Below are positions 1 through 8,807 of a stretch of DNA of 64,000 bases, in pieces; positions within the stretch are counted from its first letter, which is position 1, and every line of letters starts with the position of its first letter. Where the stretch lies: contig CANQVT010000003.1 in assembly GCA_947627365.1 (NCBI GenBank), positions 1 through 64,000 on the forward strand. The letters run 5' to 3'. The translations under genes and the position numbers were made by a program. The notes below the pieces were generated by a model. The model ran no database searches, was not told where the DNA came from, and worked only from the letters and a program-made list of their open reading frames with translations. This stretch comes from an uncultured Lachnospiraceae bacterium. Lineage in GTDB: Bacteria > Bacillota > Clostridia > Lachnospirales > Lachnospiraceae.

Positions 1-9
1 AAAATTTGA

Positions 10-55
10 CAAAAAGAAAGCAGGTCTTATGCGGCCTGCGAGTACTTTTTCTTTT
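10..55 (+). terminator. Likely terminator of a gene upstream of the window
   Basis: A 7-bp stem (20-26 with 33-39, one G-U pair) with a TTATGC loop is followed by a T-rich tract at 44-55. It fits a Rho-independent terminator of an unseen plus-strand gene. Confidence 0.5.
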
Positions 56-149
56 ATTCAACTGTCAAACTCCCGGGTAACATATTATATATAATTCAAT
101 AGAACGAGGGATACGAGATAAAAGGTAAAAATACAAAAAAAGAATTCTG

Positions 150-179
150 TTGATATGTGGGGAGAGATAATAGTATAAT
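150..179 (+). promoter_or_regulatory. Candidate promoter of the first gene
   Basis: TTGATA (150-155), an 18-nt spacer and TATAAT (174-179). A start site near 186 would leave a leader of only about 8 nt before the ATG at 194, and no Shine-Dalgarno is visible. Either the mRNA is nearly leaderless or another promoter is used. Confidence 0.45.
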
Positions 180-193
180 AACAAAGAATATCT

Positions 194-1063
194 ATGGCAA
201 AAAGATTACTGCAGTGGCACCCCGCATTTTACGCGGCGCTGCGTATTGAACTGGAGGAGGAAGCCGACAAGATCCGGATCGAGGAGGAACATCTGCTGGG
301 CGAGAAGCCGATGCAGATTGACCTGCTTATCATCAAGAAGGAGAAAACACAGAAGATAAAGAAAAATATCGGACAGATTTTCCGAACCTACAATATTCTC
401 GAATACAAGGCGTCGGATGATTACCTGAGTGTTAACGATTTTTATAAGGTCTACGGTTACGCCTGTTTTTACCAATCGCAGACTGGCAAGGTGGCAGAGA
501 TCGATCCAGCCGAGGTAACGGTCACATTCGTCTGCAGTCATTACCCGAGGCGTATGTTAGCGCATGTCAGGAATGCGCGTGGAATTACAGCACGGCTGCG
601 CGAGCCTGGGATCTATGACCTGACTGGGGATCCGATCGCAATGCAGCTGATTGTGACGAAAAGGTTATCGAAAGAGAATAATTTTTGGCTGCAGAATCTG
701 CGCAACGATCTGCGACCGGGCGAGGAGATCGATACATTGATAGAAAGATACAGGGAAAAGAAGGATAAAACGCCCTATCAGGCGGTAATGGATGTTGTAA
801 TGCGCGCAAACGATGAAAAGATGGAGGATAAAGAGATGGTACCGCATGAAGTATGGGTAGAGGCAGCACGAAAAGCAATTGAGAAGCACAATATGGAAAT
901 AGGCGAAGAGAAAATGGGTCAGTTGGCTGAGAAATTAATAGCTAACGGACGAATTCCGGACGTCAGCAGGGTAGTAAGAGATCAGGATTTCCGTCAGAAA
1001 ATGTATGAAGAATTCGGGATTGACGGGAACGAGAAAAATATGTATAAAAAGCAATGTAATTAA
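194..1063 (+). CDS. PD-(D/E)XK nuclease-fold protein (Rpn/transposase-like family)
   Basis: A 289-residue cytosolic protein. The N-terminal half has the pattern of a PD-(D/E)XK fold: a conserved Asp at about residue 43 (QIDLLII) followed by an E-x-K motif at about 70-72 (ILEYKA). Such proteins are common in several copies in Lachnospiraceae and are often annotated as nuclease-family transposases or, wrongly, as isopropylmalate dehydrogenase. The C-terminal third is charged and probably helical. The start ATG has no clear ribosome-binding site, but the N-terminus (MAKRLLQWHPAFY) reads like the family start. A strong hairpin follows the stop within 10 nt. Whether it cuts DNA is unknown; nothing beside it suggests a substrate. 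Confidence 0.7.
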   Translation: MAKRLLQWHPAFYAALRIELEEEADKIRIEEEHLLGEKPMQIDLLIIKKEKTQKIKKNIGQIFRTYNILEYKASDDYLSVNDFYKVYGYACFYQSQTGKVAEIDPAEVTVTFVCSHYPRRMLAHVRNARGITARLREPGIYDLTGDPIAMQLIVTKRLSKENNFWLQNLRNDLRPGEEIDTLIERYREKKDKTPYQAVMDVVMRANDEKMEDKEMVPHEVWVEAARKAIEKHNMEIGEEKMGQLAEKLIANGRIPDVSRVVRDQDFRQKMYEEFGIDGNEKNMYKKQCN

Positions 1064-1072
1064 TGCTTTTAG

Positions 1073-1103
1073 TTAGGACCACCGGCTTAGCCGGTGGTCC
1101 TAA
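1073..1103. terminator. Perfect 14-bp hairpin between convergent genes
   Basis: Arms 1073-1086 and 1090-1103 are perfectly complementary around a TTA loop. It lies just after the nuclease-like gene and about 45 nt beyond the end of asnA on the other strand, so it can serve as a bidirectional terminator. The plus side has a short T-run only at about 1113-1118. Confidence 0.6.
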
Positions 1104-1146
1104 TATTACAAGCTTTTTCATTGTGTTTTATTTGTCGCACTACATT

Positions 1147-2157
1147 CTACAACAGCTTAATTCCGCCCTTTGCAGCTTCCTGCACGATCTCCGGCGGCCA
1201 AAGCGAACACTGTACCTCGCCAATATGCGCTTTGCGCAGGTAGAACATGCAGATGCGGGACTGACCGATACCGCCTCCGATCGTGTACGGCAATTCGCCA
1301 TTAAGGATTGCCTTCTGGAACGGCAGTTCGGCGCGCTCCTCACAGCCTGCGATTTTCAGCTGGCGAGCCAGAGATTCCGCGTCGACACGGATTCCCATGG
1401 ACGAGAGCTCCAGCGCGATGTCGAGTACCGGATAGTAGACGAGGATATCTGCGTTCAGATTCCAGTCGTCGTAGTCCGGCGCGCGCCCATCGTGCTTTAC
1501 GCCTGAGGCGAGCAGCCCGCCGATCTGCATGACGCAGACGGCGCCCTTTTCCTTGACGATCTCATATTCACGTTCACGCGGCGTCAGCTCCGGGTACAGG
1601 TCTTCGAGCTCCTGCGAGGTGATAAAGAAAATCTCGCGTGGCAGCACTTCTCCGATGTAGTCGTACTGGATCGACATGTAGACCTCAGTTTTTTTCAGGG
1701 CCTTGTAGACGGATGTCACGACCTTCTTCAGCGTGTCGAGGTTGCGCTCGCCGCGGCGAATGACCTTCTCCCAGTCCCACTGATCCACGTAGATTGAGTG
1801 GATATTGTCGGTATCCTCATCGCGACGGATCGCGTTCATATCCGTATAGAGCCCTTCGCCGTGCGCGAAGCCGTACTCCTTCAGCGCGTAGCGCTTCCAT
1901 TTCGCGAGCGAGTGAACGATCTCGGCCTCGGCTTCATTCTGCTCCTTGATGCCAAATTTGACCGGGCGCTCGATGCCGTTTAAGTTGTCGTTCAGGCCCG
2001 ACGCCGGGTCGACGAAAAGCGGGGAGGACACGCGCAGCAGATTGAGCTGGGACGCGAGCGTCTGCTGGAAAAAATCCTTGACGGTCTTGATCGCGATCTG
2101 CGTGTCGTACAGCGAAAGCGCGGACGTGTACCCCTCCGGGATGATTAAGTGGTTCAT
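1147..2157 (-). CDS. asnA: Aspartate--ammonia ligase (asparagine synthetase A)
   Basis: Makes asparagine from aspartate, ammonia and ATP in the cytosol. The 336-residue product matches the AsnA family from its start (MNHLIIPEGY) to its end, including FVDPASGLNDNLNGIERP near the N-terminus and GGGIGQSRICMF in the class II synthetase-like active site. E. coli AsnA is 330 residues, so the gene is full length. The start at 2157 is chosen over a longer open frame because GGAGG lies 8-9 nt upstream and the extra N-terminus is not family-like. It is divergent from the T-box/aspS group, which makes Asn on tRNA, so two asparagine routes are encoded back to back. Confidence 0.95.
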   Translation of the reverse strand: MNHLIIPEGYTSALSLYDTQIAIKTVKDFFQQTLASQLNLLRVSSPLFVDPASGLNDNLNGIERPVKFGIKEQNEAEAEIVHSLAKWKRYALKEYGFAHGEGLYTDMNAIRRDEDTDNIHSIYVDQWDWEKVIRRGERNLDTLKKVVTSVYKALKKTEVYMSIQYDYIGEVLPREIFFITSQELEDLYPELTPREREYEIVKEKGAVCVMQIGGLLASGVKHDGRAPDYDDWNLNADILVYYPVLDIALELSSMGIRVDAESLARQLKIAGCEERAELPFQKAILNGELPYTIGGGIGQSRICMFYLRKAHIGEVQCSLWPPEIVQEAAKGGIKLL

Positions 2158-2194
2158 CTTGAGTTTCCTCCGTGACAGATCATAATTCCTTTTC

Positions 2195-2223
2195 GTTATA
2201 GCAAAATACAGGCGGATTTGCAA
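2195..2223 (-). promoter_or_regulatory. asnA promoter
   Basis: On the minus strand: TTGCAA (2223-2218), 17-nt spacer, TATAAC (2200-2195), giving a short leader to the ATG at 2157. Confidence 0.6.
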
Positions 2224-2255
2224 CCGTTTCTTTCGCAAAAAAATTTGAAAACCCC

Positions 2256-2284
2256 TTGCCATCAAAAAAGTTTTGTGGTAGGAT
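2256..2284 (+). promoter_or_regulatory. Promoter of the T-box/aspS transcript
   Basis: TTGCCA (2256-2261), 17-nt spacer, TAGGAT (2279-2284). The predicted start near 2291 is immediately before the T-box stem I sequence. Confidence 0.6.
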
Positions 2285-2290
2285 TGCTTC

Positions 2291-2568
2291 ATCACAGAAA
2301 AGCGATGAAGGAGACTCTGTCCCGGGAGCTCGACAGGAATTCGGCGTCACCGACTGAGAGCGCTGATTGAGGGAAGGGGACAATAGGGAACACTCCGGAG
2401 CCGACTGTTCGAACGATGAAAGCTCATTCAGTAGGGCAGTACGTCGCACGCGTTAAGTGCACAAGAGTGGCAGACAAAGGCGTCTGCAATGCGGGTGGTA
2501 CCGCGGATATATTCATATGGCATTATCATATCCGTCCCGGAATATCATAGGATGTTCCGGGGCGTTTT
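2291..2568 (+). ncRNA. T-box riboswitch leader, specifier GAAC (Asn AAC, overlapping Glu GAA)
   Basis: The canonical T-box sequence GGGTGGTACCGCG is at 2493-2505. It is followed by a terminator stem (CCCGGAA 2536-2542 with TTCCGGG 2555-2561) and a TTTT run at 2565-2568. Stem I can be drawn with a lower helix GGAG (2310-2313)/CTCC (2393-2396) and an upper helix GTCCC (2319-2323)/GGGAC (2377-2381). This leaves AAC at 2389-2391 followed by the usual purine A2392 next to the lower helix, so the specifier reads Asn. The preceding G makes an overlapping GAA (Glu). Uncharged tRNA should favour the antiterminator and turn on the aspS-gatCAB group. Confidence 0.9.
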
Positions 2569-2595
2569 GCGTCCCGGAACGGAGAGGAGAACATT

Positions 2596-3927
2596 ATGGA
2601 ATTTTTATCAGGAGTGACAGAGAAGGAAGCCCTGGAGCTGGATGAGCTGCTGAAGCCGGAGCGCATCGGCAGCGTGGTGAAGGTGAACGGCGCCGTGCAT
2701 ACGGTGCGCGACATGGGCGACGTGGTGTTCGTCGTGCTGCGCAAGCGCGGCGGGCTGCTGCAGTGCGTGTTTGAGGAGGGTACATCGAGCCTTGCCGCGG
2801 AGAAGATTCGCGAGGCGCAGACGGTAGAGCTTGTCGGCACACTGAGCGCGGATGAGAGAGCGCCGCACGGCATCGAGCTGCGCGTGACGGAGGGCGAAAT
2901 TCTTACGACGCCTTACGATACGCTGCCGCTGCCAATTGGCAAATGGAAGCTGAAGACCTCGCTCGAGGCGAAGCTGAACAACCGCAGTATCGAACTGCGC
3001 AACGTGCGCGAGCGCGCGAAGTTCCGCCTGCAGGAGGGCATTGTGCGGGGTTTCCGGGACTTTCTTTACAGTCAGCAGTTCACCGAGATCCACACGCCGA
3101 AGATCGGCGCGAAGGGCGCGGAGGGCGGTTCCAACATCTTCAAGCTGGACTATTTCCACCGCCCGGCGGTGCTGGCACAGAGCCCGCAGTTTTACAAGCA
3201 GATGATGGTCGGCGTGTTCGACCGCGTCTTCGAGACCGCGCCGGTGTTCCGCGCCGAGAAGCACAACACGAAGCGCCACCTGAACGAGTACACGAGCCTG
3301 GACTTTGAGATGGGCTACATTGACAGCTTCGTCGACATCATGGAGATGGAGACCGGATTCCTGCAGTACACGATGAAGCTGCTGGAGGAGAAATACGCCG
3401 ACGAGCTGCATATCCTGAATGTTACGCTTCCGAACGTGGAGCAGATCCCGATGGTGCGCTTCGACCGCGCGAAGCAGCTTGTATCCGAAAAATACGATCG
3501 TCCGATCCGCAACCCGTACGATCTGGAGCCGGAGGAGGAGTCGCTGATCGGCAAATATTTTAAGGAAGAGTATGGCGCGGATTTCGTGTTCGTGACGCAC
3601 TATCCGTCGAAGAAGCGCCCGTTCTACGCGATGGACGATCCGGAGGACCCGACGTTCACGCTCAGCTTCGATCTGCTCTACGGCGGGCTGGAGATCACGA
3701 CGGGCGGTCAGCGTATCCACGATTATCAGATGCTGCGCGACAAGATCGCGGCGCGCGGCATGTCGGAGGAGGGCATGGATCAGTACCTCGACACGTTCAA
3801 ATATGGGATGCCGAAGCACGGAGGACTGGGAATTGGTCTGGAACGCTTGACAATGAAGCTGGTTGGGGAGGATAATGTAAGGGAAACCACATTGTTCCCG
3901 CGCGACCTGTCGAGACTGGAGCCGTGA
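2596..3927 (+). CDS. aspS: Aspartate--tRNA(Asp/Asn) ligase, archaeal-type, probably non-discriminating
   Basis: A class IIb aminoacyl-tRNA synthetase of 443 residues. The N-terminal OB fold binds the anticodon (about 20-110), followed by the catalytic domain with LAQSPQFYKQMM, FRAEKHNTKRHLNEY and the C-terminal motif 3 GIGLERLTM...RETTLFPRD. These are archaeal-type AspRS signatures, not AsnRS or bacterial AspRS (which has an insertion domain and is longer). His35 in GAVHTVRD is at the position where, as recalled for archaeal enzymes, His rather than Trp goes with non-discriminating charging of tRNA(Asn). gatCAB downstream supplies the amidotransferase that would convert Asp-tRNA(Asn) to Asn-tRNA(Asn). 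Controlled by the T-box leader. It could be misread as AsnRS, but the motifs argue against that. Confidence 0.9.
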   Translation: MEFLSGVTEKEALELDELLKPERIGSVVKVNGAVHTVRDMGDVVFVVLRKRGGLLQCVFEEGTSSLAAEKIREAQTVELVGTLSADERAPHGIELRVTEGEILTTPYDTLPLPIGKWKLKTSLEAKLNNRSIELRNVRERAKFRLQEGIVRGFRDFLYSQQFTEIHTPKIGAKGAEGGSNIFKLDYFHRPAVLAQSPQFYKQMMVGVFDRVFETAPVFRAEKHNTKRHLNEYTSLDFEMGYIDSFVDIMEMETGFLQYTMKLLEEKYADELHILNVTLPNVEQIPMVRFDRAKQLVSEKYDRPIRNPYDLEPEEESLIGKYFKEEYGADFVFVTHYPSKKRPFYAMDDPEDPTFTLSFDLLYGGLEITTGGQRIHDYQMLRDKIAARGMSEEGMDQYLDTFKYGMPKHGGLGIGLERLTMKLVGEDNVRETTLFPRDLSRLEP

Positions 3928-4075
3928 CAGACATGTGCTGAAGCTATTGAAGCTATGGCGTGCACATGCTTGGCGCATTTGAGAAGAGCGGATACGAGTG
4001 AAGGATTCCGCGCGGGAGAAACTGCATGCTGTCGGACACGAAAAGGACGGCAGCACTGCGTTGGAGGAGGATCAC

Positions 4076-5368
4076 ATGGAACGGTGTACGCTATGCGGGG
4101 GAAGGCTCGTGAACGGAAGATGCGTGGGGTGCGGGCTTGACAACACAAAGAACGACAAGAAATATCATCTGAATACTCACAATGAGAAATCGGCGGCGTT
4201 GTTTCACCGCGGGGACTGTGAGGATCATCTGAACAAGGACAACGGTTACGGGGACAACTGGCCGTGGAAGCGGAAGAGGCAGCCCGCGACGGCCGGTTTG
4301 GAGCACTATCAGAGAAGGGGAACGGCCACGGGAGCATATACGGAGGCGTCCTCGAAGACAGGGGCGTCGGGAGCTTCTACACAGGCATGGACGTCGAAAT
4401 CCCAGGCAGGAGCGGATACAGCGTCCGCGCGGACGTCGACCTCCTCCGCGTCCTCCTATGTGCCGCAGGGTACGGCACGGAGCGCGGCTTCGGGTTCGGG
4501 TACCGCGAAATCTGCCGCGGCGCGGCGAAGAGAGCTGAAGCAGCGCAGCCAGACTGGTACGGTCCGCAAAAAGAGCGGGGCAGGGAGGCTCGTAAAGCTT
4601 CTTCTCCTGATCGCCATCCTCCTGTTTGTCGTGTTCCCGATCGTGGCGCAGAAGCTGATCGAGTACAGGAGGAGTAACGGCGGCACCGACATTTTTGGTG
4701 GAAGCGCCATTCAGGACGAAGGGCCGGAGGCAATCGCGTGGGACGAGAACGACGAAAGGTATTATGGTATTGCCCTGGATCCGGGCGTCTATGAAGTGGG
4801 TTACGATATCCCGGCTGGGGAATACCAGCTGTGTTGCGCCGGGTTGAGCGCGGAAGTGTGCTGGCAGGAGGCGGACGCGGACAAGTCTGATTATACGGAG
4901 TTGATGCTCTACGGATCCGAACGGCAGGCGACGTACCGGGATTTCTGGGACGAGGAATGCCCTTATCATCAATATTCCGATAGGGTCGCCCTGAGCGAAG
5001 GAACGTTGTTCGTGGTGGAGACGGGCCTTGACTCCGATGGAGTGGAGCTCGAGGGACTCACTGATCCGGGTGCTGTCCGCAAGGAGCGCGAGCCGCAGCC
5101 GGGACTGGAAGAGGTACAGGTAACGGAAGGTCTGATAGCGGGACAGGATTTCCCGATTGGCGTTTACAACCTGATGCTGGACAACGCGGACGACGAGTAC
5201 GCTTACGGTTCCGTCAGCGTTCAGATCGATCGGAACGGCAAGACCATCGAGGCGGGAGCCGACAGCGTTCATCCGGTTTTCTGGCACATCCCGTTTACGG
5301 GAGGGGAAAAGATCAGGATTATATACCAGAATGACAACGGCGGGGCGCATCTTGTTCCGAGCTTCTGA
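4076..5368 (+). CDS. Zinc-ribbon, single-pass membrane protein of unknown function
   Basis: I do not recognise a named family for this 430-residue protein. It begins with a compact CxxC...CxxC zinc ribbon (CTLCGGRLVNGRCVGCG), as in many Clostridia membrane proteins. A low-complexity Ser/Thr/Ala-rich stretch follows (about 75-165), then a basic segment, one transmembrane helix (about 175-200, LVKLLLLIAILLFVVFPIV) and a roughly 220-residue C-terminal part expected outside the cell. The ATG at 4076 is chosen because GGAGGAGG precedes it and the zinc ribbon starts immediately. It lies between aspS and gatC on the same strand with no obvious terminator, so it is likely transcribed from the T-box leader although its content has nothing to do with tRNA. 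Confidence 0.7.
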   Translation: MERCTLCGGRLVNGRCVGCGLDNTKNDKKYHLNTHNEKSAALFHRGDCEDHLNKDNGYGDNWPWKRKRQPATAGLEHYQRRGTATGAYTEASSKTGASGASTQAWTSKSQAGADTASARTSTSSASSYVPQGTARSAASGSGTAKSAAARRRELKQRSQTGTVRKKSGAGRLVKLLLLIAILLFVVFPIVAQKLIEYRRSNGGTDIFGGSAIQDEGPEAIAWDENDERYYGIALDPGVYEVGYDIPAGEYQLCCAGLSAEVCWQEADADKSDYTELMLYGSERQATYRDFWDEECPYHQYSDRVALSEGTLFVVETGLDSDGVELEGLTDPGAVRKEREPQPGLEEVQVTEGLIAGQDFPIGVYNLMLDNADDEYAYGSVSVQIDRNGKTIEAGADSVHPVFWHIPFTGGEKIRIIYQNDNGGAHLVPSF

Positions 5369-5466
5369 CCGTGCGTAAATCTGAGGCGTACATGAATATG
5401 CCAGAAAATGTGAGGGAACTATTTGTCGCATTTTGCGGCGGAGAATGGTGAAAGGAAGAAGAAAGA

Positions 5467-5760
5467 ATGGCGAATATCATCAGCGATGAGACAATTGAGT
5501 ACGTCGGGATCCTGGCAAAGCTGGAGCTCTCCGATGAGGAGAAGGAGCAGGCGAAGCATGATATCGGCCGGATGCTCGACTATGTCGACAAACTGAACGA
5601 GCTGGACACGTCGGGCGTCGAGCCGCTCTCGCATGTGTTCCCGGTCAACAATGTGTTCCGCGAGGACGTGGTGACGAACGAGGACGAGCGGGAGAAAATT
5701 CTTGCGAATGCCCCGGCGGAGAAGGACGGCGCGTTCAAGGTGCCGAAGACGGTGGAGTGA
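5467..5760 (+). CDS. gatC: Asp-tRNA(Asn)/Glu-tRNA(Gln) amidotransferase subunit C
   Basis: The 97-residue GatC belt that wraps GatA and GatB in the cytosolic amidotransferase. It shows the family pattern of an N-terminal helix ([16 protein letters not shown]), a central [22 protein letters not shown]-like region and a short C-terminal stretch with FREDVV. AGGAAGAAGAA precedes the ATG. First of the three contiguous gat genes; normal length. Confidence 0.95.
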   Translation: MANIISDETIEYVGILAKLELSDEEKEQAKHDIGRMLDYVDKLNELDTSGVEPLSHVFPVNNVFREDVVTNEDEREKILANAPAEKDGAFKVPKTVE

Positions 5761-5851
5761 CCAGCGGCGAAAAAAGAATGAATGAGCCGGTCTGCGGATG
5801 GTATCGGATTTTGATGCTGCCGGAACGGCATATGAGAAAGGAAACGAAGAC

Positions 5852-7354
5852 ATGCAGCTGACAGATTTAACTGCCCTCGAATTGGGCAGGAAAATAAAGG
5901 AAAAAGAAGTATCGGTTCGCGAGGCGGTACAGGCGTCGCTCGATCGGATCGCGCAGGCAGACGGTGCGTTGGGCGGCTTTGTGACCGTGGACGAACAGGG
6001 CGCGCTTGCGCGGGCGGACGAGGTGCAAAAGGGGATTGAATCCGGGCAGTATAACGGGGCGCTCGCGGGCGTGCCGGTGGCGGTGAAGGACAACATCTGC
6101 ACGGAGGGTCTGAAGACGACGTGCAGCTCGAAGATCCTGTACAATTTCGTGCCGACATACTCGGCGGAGGCGGTTTTGAACCTGCAGAGGGCTGGGGCGG
6201 TGATCCTCGGCAAGACGAACATGGACGAGTTCGCGATGGGAAGCACGACGGAGACCTCGGCGTTCGGGCCGACGAGAAATCCGTGGAACTTAGAGCATGT
6301 GCCGGGCGGCTCCTCGGGCGGCTCCTGCGCGGCGGTGGCGGCCTGCGAGGCGCCTTATGCGCTGGGCTCCGACACGGGCGGTTCGATCCGCCAGCCGGCG
6401 TCGTTCTGCGGCGTGACGGGCCTGAAGCCGACCTACGGGACGGTGTCCCGCTACGGGCTGGTCGCTTACGGCTCGTCGCTCGACCAGATCGGGCCGATCG
6501 CGAAGGACGTATCGGATTGCGCCGCAATCCTTGAGGTGATCGCCTCGTACGATAAGAAGGACAGTACATCGATCGACCGGAGAGAGCTGGATTTCACCTC
6601 CGCGCTGGCAGACGACGTGAAGGGTCTGCGTGTTGGGATCCCGTCCGACTATTTGGGCGAAGGGCTCGACGACGAGGTGCGCGCCGCGGTCATGAAGGTG
6701 GCGGACGTGCTGCGCGAAAAGGGCGCCGTGGTCGAGGAATTTGATCTGAGCCTTGTGGAATACGCGATCCCGGCTTACTATGTGATCGCGTCGGCGGAGG
6801 CGAGCTCGAACCTCGCGCGCTTCGACGGCGTAAAGTACGGCTATCGCGCGAAGGACTACGAGGGCCTGCACAACATGTACAAGAAGAGCCGTTCCGAGGG
6901 CTTCGGCGAGGAAGTGAAGCGTAGGATCATGCTCGGCTCTTTTGTCCTGAGCTCCGGCTACTACGACGCCTACTATCTGAAAGCATTGCGCACGAAGGCG
7001 TTGATCAAACAGTCCTTCGACCGTGCGTTTGAGAAATACGATGTGATCCTGGCGCCGGCGTCGCCGACGACCGCGCCGAAGCTCGGCGAGTCCCTGAGCG
7101 ATCCGCTGAAGATGTACCTGGGCGACATTTATACGATTTCGGTCAACCTGGCCGGATTGCCGGGCATCTCCGTGCCGGTCTGCACGGACAGAGCAGGGCT
7201 GCCGATCGGTGTGCAGCTGATTGGAGATTGCTTTAAAGAGAAGAAGATCATCCGCGCGGCGTACGCATACGAACAGGCGAGAGGGCGTTTCTCGTCGCCG
7301 GAGCTTGCAGCTTGCGAAAAGAAATTAGTTTCCGCGGCAAAGGAGGTGGGCTGA
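5852..7354 (+). CDS. gatA: Asp-tRNA(Asn)/Glu-tRNA(Gln) amidotransferase subunit A
   Basis: The glutaminase subunit, which frees ammonia from glutamine and passes it to GatB. The amidase-signature catalytic triad is intact: Lys79 (VAVKDN), Ser154 (PGGSSGGS) and Ser178 (GSDTGGSIRQP). The 500-residue length is normal. The start at 5852 is used rather than an upstream in-frame one because GAAAGGAAA is well placed and MQLTDLTALEL is the family N-terminus. The gap after gatC is 91 nt, and gatB follows one nucleotide after the stop. Confidence 0.96.
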   Translation: MQLTDLTALELGRKIKEKEVSVREAVQASLDRIAQADGALGGFVTVDEQGALARADEVQKGIESGQYNGALAGVPVAVKDNICTEGLKTTCSSKILYNFVPTYSAEAVLNLQRAGAVILGKTNMDEFAMGSTTETSAFGPTRNPWNLEHVPGGSSGGSCAAVAACEAPYALGSDTGGSIRQPASFCGVTGLKPTYGTVSRYGLVAYGSSLDQIGPIAKDVSDCAAILEVIASYDKKDSTSIDRRELDFTSALADDVKGLRVGIPSDYLGEGLDDEVRAAVMKVADVLREKGAVVEEFDLSLVEYAIPAYYVIASAEASSNLARFDGVKYGYRAKDYEGLHNMYKKSRSEGFGEEVKRRIMLGSFVLSSGYYDAYYLKALRTKALIKQSFDRAFEKYDVILAPASPTTAPKLGESLSDPLKMYLGDIYTISVNLAGLPGISVPVCTDRAGLPIGVQLIGDCFKEKKIIRAAYAYEQARGRFSSPELAACEKKLVSAAKEVG

Positions 7355-7355
7355 G

Positions 7356-8789
7356 ATGGCGAAACAGTATGAGACGGTCATCGGACTGGAGGTTCATGTG
7401 GAGCTCGCGACGAAGACGAAGATTTTCTGCGGCTGTTCCACCGCGTTCGGCGGCGCGCCGAACACCCACACCTGCCCGGTCTGCACCGGGATGCCGGGCT
7501 CGCTGCCCGTGCTGAACAAGCAAGTGGTAGAGTACGCGATGGCGGTCGGTCTCGCGACGAACTGCCAGATTCACCAATACTGCAAATTCGACCGCAAGAA
7601 TTATTTTTACCCGGACAATCCGCAGAACTACCAGATCTCGCAGCTCTACCTGCCGATCTGCCACGACGGCGGCGTCGAGATCGAGACGGCGGCGGGCAAA
7701 AAGGTGATCGGCATCCACGAGATCCACATGGAGGAGGACGCGGGCAAGCTCGTTCACGACGAGTGGGAGGACTGCTCGCTCGTGGATTACAACCGCAGCG
7801 GCGTGCCGCTGATCGAGATTGTGTCCGAGCCGGACATGAGAAACGCCGAAGAGGTCATTGCTTACCTCGATAAGCTGCGCCTGATCGTCCAGTATCTCGG
7901 GGCCTCGGACTGCAAGCTGCAGGAGGGCTCGATGCGCGCGGACGTGAACCTCTCGGTTCGCGAGGTCGGATCGGAGAAGTTCGGCACGCGCACCGAAATG
8001 AAGAACCTGAACTCGTTCAAGGCGATTGCCCGCGCGATCGATGGCGAGCGGGCCCGTCAGATCGAGCTGCTCGAGGAGGGCAAGCCGGTCATTCAGGAGA
8101 CGCGCCGCTGGGACGACAACAAGGAATATTCCTATCCGATGCGTTCCAAGGAGGACGCGCACGATTACCGCTATTTCCCAGATCCGGATCTCGTGCCGGT
8201 GGTGATCAGCGACGAGTGGTTGCAGGCGGTGAAGGACCGTCAGCCGGAGCTGCGCACCGAGAAGCTGGCGCGCTACAAGAAGGAGTTCGACATTCCGGAC
8301 TATGACGCCGGGATTCTGACCGAGTCAAAGCGTATGGCGGATATTTTTGAGGAGACGACCGCTCTGTGCGGCAAGCCCAAGAAGGTGTCAAATTGGCTGA
8401 TGGGCGAGACGCTGCGCCTTTTAAAGGAGGAGAACATGGAGCCGGATGAGCTCGGCTTCTCCCCGGCCTATCTCGCGAAGCTGATCGAGCTCGTCGAGGA
8501 TGGGACGATCAACCAGACCGTCGCGAAGGAGGTCTTCGAGCGGATCTTTTACGACAACGCGGATCCGGAGAAGTACGTGGAGGAGCACGGGCTGAAGACG
8601 GTCAACGACGAGGGAGAGCTGAAGCGTGTCGTGGAGGAAGTGATCGCCGCCAACCCGCAGTCCGTGGCGGACTACAAGGGCGGCAAGGACAAGGCACTCG
8701 GCTTCCTCGTCGGCCAGACGATGAAGGCGATGAAGGGCAAAGCGAATCCGGGGGCGGTGAACAAGCTGCTGAAGGAGCTGCTCTCATAA
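7356..8789 (+). CDS. gatB: Asp-tRNA(Asn)/Glu-tRNA(Gln) amidotransferase subunit B
   Basis: The tRNA-binding and kinase-like subunit that activates the misacylated Asp or Glu and amidates it. 477 residues, full length. The N-terminal catalytic cradle carries the zinc-binding cysteines (FCGCS and CPVC) and the conserved VETVIGLEVHVEL-like start; the C-terminal tail domain (about 400-477) is the YqeY-like tRNA-binding part. GGAGGTGGGCTGAG precedes the ATG and overlaps the gatA stop, so the two are translationally coupled. Confidence 0.97.
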   Translation: MAKQYETVIGLEVHVELATKTKIFCGCSTAFGGAPNTHTCPVCTGMPGSLPVLNKQVVEYAMAVGLATNCQIHQYCKFDRKNYFYPDNPQNYQISQLYLPICHDGGVEIETAAGKKVIGIHEIHMEEDAGKLVHDEWEDCSLVDYNRSGVPLIEIVSEPDMRNAEEVIAYLDKLRLIVQYLGASDCKLQEGSMRADVNLSVREVGSEKFGTRTEMKNLNSFKAIARAIDGERARQIELLEEGKPVIQETRRWDDNKEYSYPMRSKEDAHDYRYFPDPDLVPVVISDEWLQAVKDRQPELRTEKLARYKKEFDIPDYDAGILTESKRMADIFEETTALCGKPKKVSNWLMGETLRLLKEENMEPDELGFSPAYLAKLIELVEDGTINQTVAKEVFERIFYDNADPEKYVEEHGLKTVNDEGELKRVVEEVIAANPQSVADYKGGKDKALGFLVGQTMKAMKGKANPGAVNKLLKELLS

Positions 8790-8807
8790 AAGGAAATTAA
8801 TACGGAC

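Noticed and set aside
2596-3927. Reading this gene as asparaginyl-tRNA synthetase (asnS)
   Set aside because: Its motif 3 (RETTLFPRD) and the LAQSPQFYKQ stretch are AspRS signatures; AsnRS has different residues there.
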